Under the pieces are notes generated by a model. That model worked only from the letters and a program-made list of their open reading frames with translations, made no database searches and was not told where the DNA came from. Below are positions 46,433 through 56,600 of a DNA stretch of 64,000 nt, piece by piece (within the stretch, counting starts at the first letter, position 1; each line of letters begins with the position of its first letter). The stretch comes from Pachyseris speciosa (taxonomy: Eukaryota; Cnidaria; Anthozoa; Scleractinia; Pachyseridae): positions 348,501-412,500 of the forward strand of contig JAEMWC010000247.1 of NCBI GenBank assembly GCA_016490735.1. Reading direction: 5' to 3'. Position numbers and translations under genes: made by a program.

Positions 46433-46750
46433 TAAAGCCTGGTTCACACTTGTGACATAAGCACAAGCGTAAGCGTAAGCGTAAGCATAAGCATAATGAT
46501 GTTCACACTAGCGACTTACGCATGTGCAGTGCGAGTCACGTCGGTGGATAAACAAGATGGCGCTTATGCTCAAGCTTATGCTTATTTTACACCGGTTCCC
46601 ACTTGTGAAATAAGCAAAAGCATAAGCACAAGAAAAAGGAAAATGTTTCTTTTTCTTATATTTATGCTTATTTCACCTCAATGCACACTAGCGTTTTCTT
46701 ATGCTTATGCATGCTTATGCTTATATGTCACAAGTGTGATCCAGGCTTTA
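46433..46750. repeat. MITE of about 318 bp built from CATAAG units
   Basis: Terminal inverted repeats of about 30 bp start TAAAGCCTGGTTCACACTTG and end in the complement with one mismatch. The interior is a degenerate run of AAGCATAAGCGT-like units in both orientations. TA flanks are possible. It interrupts only the right arm, so it inserted after the inverted duplication or in unpaired sequence. Confidence 0.8.
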
Positions 46751-46835
46751 AACAGAAGGCAAACGAAATGCAGCTTAATTGAAGACAGTCTATTCAACAT
46801 TGTGGTAAGTCACGTTTTAAATAGATTTTTAGAAT

Positions 46836-47567
46836 CATTGCAAGCTGTTCTTTCGGATTTCTATTTTTGATAAAATTAATTATTTCCATTATATCCACTT
46901 GATCCACTTGCCACTTGATTTCAATTTTGAAAAGAACTACACAAGTGATTCACATTTACAGCTTGGAGAAAAGAGATCTTTCCGAGGACTGTTTCGCTAC
47001 GGCGGTAATCTGTCACACAATTTACAAGTAGATTTCAAAAACTTTCGAGACTTTTTGTCGCAAAACCGTAGAAGATTCCTAAAAATTGAAACGGTAGAAA
47101 GTTAAAACAATCCTTCGTGGTCTCTCAAGAGATTTTCTGGAGAGATTCGTGGCGTACCACAGCCATTAACGGCGTGTTTGTTTTGGGTCCTACCGGACAC
47201 GATTTAGACGAGGTGTGGGTACGCTTGGCTAAAAAATCGTATTTTATTTATTTGAAGAGAAAATCAACTGTTCTTCAATCAATAATCTAAAGAAGGTTCA
47301 ATCAAGTCGGAATTGTGTGGAAAAGGATCAAACTTTGCGATAAGCTGAGTCGCTAAGGTCATGAATATTGGGAATTTGGGGATTTGTTGACGAAAAATAA
47401 CGTTAACTGATTTAAATTAATTTCTCCCAAATTAACGAATATTTGAGTAAATAAACATCATTTTGAAATGTGTGGTACTAGTGCCTACCAATATAAAAAG
47501 TATGAGCCAAACCGACTTTTGAGCTGTTTCCGTCATTTCTTCGATCCTTACAGACGTTTACTCTTAA
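46836..47567. repeat. Large inverted repeat, right arm outer part
   Basis: Reverse complement of 40912-41626, ending CAGACGTTTACTCTTAA at 47567. Confidence 0.85.
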
Positions 47568-49292
47568 GTATCATGATTAAAGATGGAGCTCTGAAAAGTA
47601 TACCAGTAGAATAAGACTCCTTTTTAAAAACAATTAAATGGCCACAAGCTAGCACTCGAAAAAAGCAATTAAAAGCTGTTTGATTTGGTTAACTAAGAAA
47701 TCAATAGCAAATTGATATAATGATATACTGAATTCATAAAAAATGAAAAGCGGTTTTTAAAACATCGTTATTTATCATCGAGGGTGAGACAGACTTGTGA
47801 ACTACCGAAGGGTTACCTTGTTGGGCTAAGACAAAGTTAAGGGTGCGAAAGTTCAAGTAAATTACAGTATTTTAAGCTTATAACTAAACTAAGACCACTT
47901 TGATACTGAGGAAGTATGTGTCATTTGTGTATCATAAACCATTTTATACCTGTTTTTTTATACCTGTGATGGTATAAACTGATAAACCTTATGGGGCGCC
48001 GAGATTTTAAATCCTTTTCCGTCATTTTAAAGGCCCCAAATATAAAGAATTTCCCGGGGGAGCTTGCCCCTGTCTCCCAATCCTTATTATCGTCTTTCGC
48101 GTTCCCTGTTGCTTATGTTGGCGTGCTGTAGACTTTTAGGGTTTTACCAAGACTATTTCTCCCAAATTCTTGATCATACACGTGGATTTAAATTTAATTC
48201 AAACACGGAAAGATCAGTTGCAACAGTGGTGGTACAAAAAACAACGTTTGCTCTTGCTATATATTATGTAACTTCTGAATCGAAAAATTAATCATATCCA
48301 TCCCAAAAGAGATATTTTCCGATATTATTGCACCAAAATAGAAAATCGTCTCCACATTCAACACACACAAGAAATTCGGAGACCAATTTCTTTATTCCCT
48401 AACTTTTACTGATGCAGTTTAACTTAGTGAAACCTCCCGCAAATTGAGTGAGTAGCTAAAAATCAAGATAAGTTGCCAATAGTAGTCCAGGAGCCGTCTG
48501 GGACTGAAATACCCCTCAGTCGTGTTAACGAATAGAGTAATACACTTGCAATTTTATCATCTAAACTATGGGCGCATTCTTTTAGAAATACTTGCATGGA
48601 ATAGACGGTATTCTAGTTATTTTGGGACCTATTCTGGTTTGGCAACACTGAACAGAATAGAGTTCCGTTCATTCTGTCACCGATACCAGAATGAATAGAG
48701 TCACGAGAAGCATCAGAATATTTTTTTAACTCGGATAAATTATAAAGAATATGGATTCCACTGCAAAGTTTTGGAGAGAAAATCGTGCGTGATGCAACAA
48801 GTTCATGATGTGGCACCGGAAGTCAGGTTCACACCCTCGATCCAGACCATTCTACGAGCTGCTCCGACAGGTCACCTCCGTTGAGAGTATTTAGCTTTCA
48901 GAGTATGCGTTCTTTTGGAAAATCTTATTTCGTGTATTCTCTTATTACTACCAAAAGAAATCCGAGGGCCTTAAGTAGAATCATACAATAATAACTAGAT
49001 GACAACGACAATAGCAAGAAATTTTGGGGATCGGCGGTTGAAACAGATATTAACGATTTGACTGTCGATGTAGCACTTTGAGCGCAAAAAGCGCACTGAA
49101 GCTATTCAAAGAAAAAACAAAAATCAATTTAAAAATACTCCAAACACAAATGAGGATAAAAAAACAATACGGCTCATGTCATCCACATCACAAAAAATAT
49201 GTGATAAATGTGTATGCTTATTGCTGCATAAGCTAACTCATGAGAAAATCGAGGATTGAGTCTCAGCATTGTTACAGTTCGAGGGATTCACC
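47568..49292. other. Intergenic, downstream of both convergent genes
   Basis: No gene or repeat recognised. This is the region after the stop of the CARD gene (minus strand). No obvious AATAAA lies close to that stop. Confidence 0.4.
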
Positions 49293-49771
49293 CTATGCTT
49301 TAATTTCGAGAAGAACTCCGTAAAGCCAGATAGCAGAAAGATGAATTCCATTAGTAGCTCGAACGATCTTGAAGTAGCGGTACCCTGGCATTTTGCCATT
49401 AACACGCCAAGTAGTTGTGAGACGGCAGCTATCAGTGTGATCTTTAATGTGCGTTTTAGTAAGGCTGTGCCAATCATGGCCATCAGTTGAACCTTTCAGT
49501 TGAAGCACGGTAAGGGCCGGGTCTCCTTTTTGATTTGTCAGGGCATAGTGAGTGATGAACAAAAGATGATTCTCACCCAAATCAATCCACCACCATGAAT
49601 TGGGTTTTTGCTCAGTACCACAGGTTGGGCCTTTCCTGTTGAGCAGTACATCAATTGCTTCTCCCGACCCGTCAGTGGAACGCGTAGCTTTGGGTTTTGC
49701 TGAAGTATTATTCGTCAAGTGATGGATGACATCAATCCTTGGTTTACGATCGTCGAACGGTAGGAAAATGC
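49293..49771 (-). CDS. CARD gene exon 5: F5/8C (discoidin)-like domain
   Basis: Acceptor ttatctag, phase 1 start, 159 codons to the stop. It starts IFLPFDDRKPRIDVIHHLTN. The core blocks are NSWWWIDLGENHLLFITHYA, LQLKGSTDGHDWHSL and TTTWRVNGKMPGYRYFKIVR, ending LSAIWLYGVLLEI. 'W.IDLG...Y.L......L..GS.DG..W..L' then 'YRYF.I' fits the F5/8C-like galactose-binding fold as found in BTBD9- or HECTD1-type proteins rather than secreted discoidins. Ligand unknown. Confidence 0.8.
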
Positions 49772-50635
49772 CTAGATAAAAAGATAATATAATAACTCTA
49801 TTGCTTACATTGACAATAATAACAGGTGATCATACACAAGCCAAGCTTTCATATATTTTCCTGGAAAACAATGTTCATTGGCGTTTCGTATTACAGTGGA
49901 ACCCCGATATCACCATATGTCAGGGAAGCAGTAAAATTATATCGTTATGTCAAGGAAACTATATAACGATAATGGCCATAAAATAACTTAAAACATCGTT
50001 ATATCGGGGTAAACTTAACATGTAATATTTTAATGCATACTTTTAAAATGAAATTCGTAATGAATATCAAATGATTCACAATTGTAACATTTCCAAGCGC
50101 GCAGCACGATATGGCCGTAAAATAACTGAAAACATTGTTATATCGGGGTAAACTTAACATGTAATATTTTAATGCATACTTTTAAATGAAATTTGTAATG
50201 ACTATCAAATGATTCACAATTATAACATTTCAAGCACGCAGCAATGTCCTTAAACAGTTAGCAGAGCACTAGACGTTTTCTTCAAAGTTTACGCAGCAAA
50301 TTCTGTCTGGGTGTAAATCGTACAAGTGCAACAAAACTAAACTTAAACATTTGAAGTTGCGACTGTTATCGTTTTTACTTATCCAATTCACGTGTTCATT
50401 GTTTCTTAAAGAACCAGACACTTGTTCATTCCTGAAAGGACTCCTTCAGTTTGGTTTGCCTCGTTTGTTTAACTTGCAGACTTAAAAACGCGTCCTCCAT
50501 CGCCGGAAGAGATAAAGAAATTCTATCTTTCGTTCGCCTGAATCTTCCAACGTAATTACAGAATTCCTTACTGCCTTCACCTCTTCAGTAGCTTGCATAG
50601 GAATCAGAGGTGTAGGTTGTCGCTGACAATTCAGT

Positions 50636-50683
<48 letters not shown>

Positions 50684-53600
50684 GTCGTCATCATCATCAT
50701 CATCATCAACAGTATTTTGCTTAAATTGTGACTGTATACTGACAATATCGTTATATCGGGAAAGATTTTACTTTCAACCCTCTAGATTCTCATCAGTATA
50801 TCGGGAATATCGTTATTTCGAAGTCGCGTCGTTATATCGGGGTTCTGTCCCATACATCTTCCTGTAACTTTTGCCGGGACACAATATTCATCGTTAGTAT
50901 ATACCACACAAGTGAATAGTGCTTTTCGCGCGCTCTGATTGGTTAACTCGGAGGTGATTAGCAAGTACGATTCATCTCCGAGCAGCCGACGCGAGAGATT
51001 TTACAATTTCCGACGGCTTGTCGGTATATTGTCACGGAAAAAGTAATGATTTGGTGTGCTCATTATTTAGCTTCTGTGGTGTATACTAAAACAATTATTC
51101 ACCTCAGTGTCGGTAAAAGTGGTGGATATCCACCACTATTCACCTCCACTTCGGTGAATAATTATTAATTATACCGGGAATATCGTTATATCGAGGATCG
51201 TTATATCGGGTGCCACTGTAATTAGCTGGTGAATTTAAAATATTGATATGAAAGAGAACACATGCTATAACAGCTGAGTACCAACAGGTGCTACGAGTCA
51301 CCGTGGAAGCTAAGCGAGCCAGTCTCTGTCGCTAACAGTATATCTCAATTTTTATACATATCAGAAGTAAACAGCTCTTTGGTAGGGTTAAAGAAACCAG
51401 GCGCTGAGTTACAAATGTAATCACTAGGATCAATATATTAGAGAAGTTGCAGCTTGATAGAGAAAGAGAGGAATGGTGGGATTTTAGTTGGTGACATTAT
51501 CCACAATATAAAAGATGGGCAATCCGATGCATGGGCAATCATGAATATGAGATTGGAAACAGGGTCGTCCTGTTACAGTCTTGAGAGCTTTCACCAGATA
51601 AAGGAAAAGACATCGTATTCAGGAAAACTGAGCTATGGTTATTGCATTTGAGACAACTGTGTCATTTGTGGCTCCCGAAGGGTCTAGGGTCGTGGATTTC
51701 CTTCTTTTCCAGTTACGCCTTTGTACTCTGAACCTGCAACTGCCGTATATTAGACTCACGGCGCTGTCGTTCACAGTTTTCATTTACTGCTTTTTAGCGA
51801 TTTCCGGTGAATTTAAACTCCTATAAAAGTTGCACTAGCCAGTCAACAAAACCTAGAGACTAAATGAGGTGTTCTCGACTAAAGAAGCACAAGTTTAATA
51901 GAATGTTTTTCATATGTAATATTATGTGAAACAATATTATTAAAAATGAAGACTGCTAAGGATCTCGGGAAAACAACGTAATCTTAAGTCCGAATGAGGT
52001 CAGTGCTTCACCCCGTGGATAAAGTGGATACTGAATGGATGTAGCAGTTCAGCGAAAACTGGTAACCGTAATGTAAGCCTGGTATCTCTCAAAGAAATCT
52101 ATTTACTGCACTTTAAGAAAGCCTGATGAAAAGCCAATGTTTGTTTTTTTCCGACGTGACAACGGCGATTCTTTGCTTTTGTTTTAATGAAAGCTTAAGT
52201 GAAATGATCCAAAGCGCACCATGGGTCCGTTTCCCTGCTAAAAAGGAAAAAGGTTATCATTAATTCCATTACTCATAATACATTCAGCAAAATTACTCCA
52301 TTTAACTCTTTCTTAATTGTAAGGAGCCTTTAATTGTGGTCCTCAGAGACCACGACTTTGAAAACCTGCAACGTTTCCAAATTCCGGACTATATATGGTT
52401 GAAATGAACCATTGTTATTGCCAAATGCTCAGTTGTTGAGGCTTTACCACCACGTAAACTGACAAATAACCCCACGGATAACACCAAAACATACGCAACT
52501 TTGTCCTGGAGGCTTTTTTTAAAGTCCTCTTGAAGCTACATGAGAAGCAAACTTCGAATCCACTTCTTGCAATATGTTCTAAATTTTCCTGCTCACATGT
52601 CTTTAGCGCGACATGGATAAAGCTACTTGAATGATTTCAGTTGCTATCACTGGCCTGCACAAAGAAATGAATGTGAATGATATATGAAATAAATCATACA
52701 TGAACTGCAGAAATGAAAGCAAATGAAGATTGATCCTCGCAGTTGTAATCGCAATTTATGCAATTGCGAAAAGAAACCTGAAAAAAATTGCGATTACAAC
52801 TGCGAGGATCATTCTTCATTTGATTTCATTTCCGCAGTTCATGTATGATTTATTTCATATATCATTCACATTCACTTCTTTCACGGGAACATATGAACCC
52901 ATAATTGACCCGCTCCCAACGTCAGTGGCTTCACAGCTCAGTTGGTTAGAGCATCGCACCGGTATCGCGAGGTCATGGCTTGAAATCCCGTTGAAGTCCT
53001 GAATTTTTTTCAGGCTTCTTTTCGCAATTGCATAAATTGCGATTACAACTGCGAGGATCATTATTCATTTGATTTTATTTCCGCAGTTCACGTATGATTT
53101 ATTTCATATATCATTCACATTCATTTCTTTCACGGGAACATATGAACCAATAATTGACCCACTCCCAACGTCAGTGGCTTCACAGCTCAGTTGGTTAGAG
53201 CATCACACCGGTATCGCGATGTCACGGGTTCAAATTCCGTTGAAGTCCTGAATTTTTTTCAGGCTTCTTTTCGCAATTGCATCAATTGCATTACAACTGG
53301 GAGGATAATTTTTCATTTGAGTGCCCTATTGTTTAACACAAAGGATTTTCTGCTTCATTTGCTTCCTGACAATAGCTGCAACCATTATAGGTCATAAAAT
53401 CCAAAATGGCCGCGCCCGGGAAATTTGAAAGCGAAAATAGGCGAAAATGATATAGATTTTTTTGTACACTTAAATATTACATCACGTTTCAAAACAAAAT
53501 TTGGAAGCTAGCAATTATTTTTAACAATTTAGCGTGACTTTGTTCTAAGAGTGGACGTTCCCTTTAACAGTGCCAGGGGGAACTTTTTTGTTTTTACGTT

Positions 53601-56600
53601 GTTTTTACTTAATTTTGTTGAATATACTACAAATTTCGGATTAAAAGGTACTTGTAATTTTGAATGTATTCAAAATGTAGTCTTGTAATCCAGAACTTTC
53701 AAGATCACTTATACATTAACATTAAGGTACTGCTGTTTTCTATACAAATTGGTGCTTACCATTCAAAAAGATCCTGCTTTTACGGATTTCGTCTTCCAAA
53801 GTTTCGCTCCTGGCTTGCCATTTTCTCAGACTTTCTTGGAGTTCTATTACTCTTCCAGAATTACTATCTGATTGTTGTTGAAGGTGATCACACCTCTTCT
53901 TAAATTCACTTAATTTCTCGTCACGCTCTTTAATTGACTTCTCCTTCTCCTTTAATTTTCTTCCGAGATCCTCTTTCTTGCTTTGTAGCTTATTTTTCTG
54001 CAGAACAAGTTCTCTTTCTTTTTCCAAGGTCTTAAGAAGGCTCTTGCTTTCTTGGTTTGTGTTGGGTTTTTCTTTAGCGCGCCTTGACTGTTGCCCTCTA
54101 AATCAGCAGAAGTGTTTTCAAAATAATTTTCGATCAACTCTTTTGCTTTTACAAAAAGTTGCATTTCCTGCTTTCTGTAGTGTTCAAGCTGCCTAAATAT
54201 AGTTTTTACTTTCTCCTCCTCTGTGCATGTGTTTTCCTCTGTAGTTATCTCCAAACCCCGGACAGTTGGTGACGGCTGTAGCTCGTTGTTGTCGAGGTCT
54301 GTTAGTTCTGTCTGACCTGTTGCTGTTCCCTTTTCGTTAACAACTTCAATCAGCTGCTTTTTGAAGGCGTTAGTTAATTCTTCTTCTTTATCTTGAAGTT
54401 TTTTTGTCAGTTCGTCACGATCTTTCTCGATTTTCTCTTTTTTCTTCCTTTCGTCTTCTAAGACAGCTGTTAGTTCTGTGGTAAAAGAAAGGATGCAAAT
54501 GTAGCAAACCTTTTTCTTCGAATATTAATCACAGTCTTCTGTTAAAAACTAAAAATTCCTCGAAGCCGTTTCAAACAAATGGCCGTGTCACCTTGTAAAA
54601 AATAGTTGGGCGTCACCTTTATGCTTTAGCATTGGAAATAACATTGTTATCTTTCATTAGTGGACAGGGAAACCTGTGTGCGTTCTGGTTTACCTTCAAG
54701 CAATATAATTCACTTATTAGTTTGCCAAATTTAACCTTGCTACATTCCCTTGAGTGAACGATCTCTGACAAATAAGATTCAACCAGATTGTTGAAATTTA
54801 AAGGATGGTTTCCGGCCTATTTCACTAACTTTCATGTTGCCTAAACCAATGATTATGACAGATTGTTCAGTTGGGTTGAAAAATCATGAAGAGTTTAAAA
54901 TTAAAAGCTCCTCAGTGATGGTCGCAAACGCAAATGCCATAAAACATATAATTAAGTCTCATCTGCATCGTTAAACTGAGTTTGTACTTCTCTACTTTTG
55001 TAAAAAGTTTCCCTTCACTTAAAACGGGATCCGAAAGGCAAAAAAGGGATTAAAAACAGATGAACGTTTCTTTTAATTACTTAAACATTTTATTTAATTA
55101 CATACTAACTGAAATCCCTATATAACTTACATAATATTTACATGATACTTACATCACGTCATATCACAACTTACATCATATAACATCATATTAAAACTTA
55201 CATCACGATACTAGCAGACCATACCTACATACCACATATTACTTACTTACATTACTTACAGGAGGCTTACATACTATTGCAAAAGTAAAATAAATTAAAT
55301 GAATAAATAATAATTTTTTTGCCACGTGATACAGTTCTTCAACTTGATTGATTTCACTCTTTATGTTCGAAGTGTCGTGTTTTCTTTAATAGGTACAAGT
55401 TGCCGACTAACCTTCTATTGTCTTCATTTTGCCGAGAAGGTCTTCCAGAAGCGTTTTGAGATCATTCTTTAGCTGTTCATTGCTCTCATCTAATTGCTTT
55501 TTCAGCTCGTCTCGTTCATCCGCAACCTTTTTTAATTCTTTCTCCAGATATCTTATTTTCCCTTGCAGCCCCGCGCTTCTTTGTCGCTCTAAGTTAATTT
55601 CTACGATTGAAGAAAGAATGTAATTGTATAAGACGCTTTTATGCAGCAAGATGACGGAAGCGTGCTGTTTCAAAGAATGTCAGCAAATCGGTGTTTCTTA
55701 TCCTACATTAGAACATGAATAACCAGTTTTCGGTAAAACGTTAAATAGAAACGTTTACGTAACTTCGATTTTTGTTAGAATTACTTGCTGTTAAAAAGGG
55801 GGGGGGGGGGGGGCCTCCCCCTGCAGGGTGCCCATTGAGTCATAATATAGATTGAGTCATAATATAGATTGTTATTATTCAGATATTTAGAAACAGAGAC
55901 ACTTCAATGCATCCAATACATTTTGTTGTTTTGATGGTTGTTAAAGTTTCATAGAAAATAAAATTATATTACATTATTATATGACTGGCTCTTTCAGTGG
56001 TCAAGATGAATCAATTCTCCTGCTGTGATTGGCTACCCGCAAGGTCAAGATGGAGCCATCTTGACCGCTCGAGATAGCCCGTTCGTCCCGCGTTTTACTG
56101 TCTTTTAATAGCGCCCTTTGAGTCATATAATAAATCCTTTATTGACCACGCTTGTTCGATCATGATGGCGGGATATTGGCCTCGTTCTTTTTTTGCGTGT
56201 TTATTGACATCGACTTCGTCTCGGTCCATAAACAAGCAAAAAAAGAACTTGGCCAACATCCCGCCATCTTGACCTCACGCTTGGCCAATAAGCCATAAGT
56301 ATATTGTTATATAAATGTTATATTTCTTATATTACTTAGTGTTCTATGAAAAATTTTTTGAGAGAATAATTAGTATAATTATTTGTGATAGCAATATTTA
56401 ACAATTATAGGTGAATAATGTTGGATATTTACCGAGCGGCGAGCGGCAAGGTAAATATCCACCACTTTCACCGACACTGAGGTGAATAATTGTTTTAGTA
56501 TATACCACACAAACTGAATTAGCGGACCAAAACATTACTTTTTGTGTGACATTATACCGACAAGCGGTCGGAAATTTTAAAATCTCGTGCTCCGGCTGCG

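Larger units (their letters stand above)
49894..51218. mobile_element. TA-flanked pogo/Tigger-like non-autonomous element, 1325 bp
   Basis: Ends CAGTGGAACCCCGATAT and (inverted) CAGTGGCACCCGATAT are flanked by TA (49892-49893, 51219-51220). ATCGTTATATCGGGG-like motifs repeat near both ends. No transposase frame. It contains an internal tandem repeat, a microsatellite and a nested MITE. Confidence 0.8.
49772..53759. other. Last intron of the CARD gene, repeat filled
   Basis: 3.99 kb holding the pogo-like element, a nested MITE, the ATC microsatellite and the tRNA-SINE tandem (each listed). 51219-52680 shows nothing I recognise. Confidence 0.5.

Noticed and set aside
46496..46870. 124-codon frame rich in Ala-Tyr
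   Set aside because: Low-complexity reading of the CATAAG MITE.
50482..50745. Minus-strand frame with a long Met run
   Set aside because: It is a translation of the ATC microsatellite.
52920..53250. Two tRNA genes
   Set aside because: Same reason: SINE heads with a shared non-tRNA tail, one with a damaged B box.
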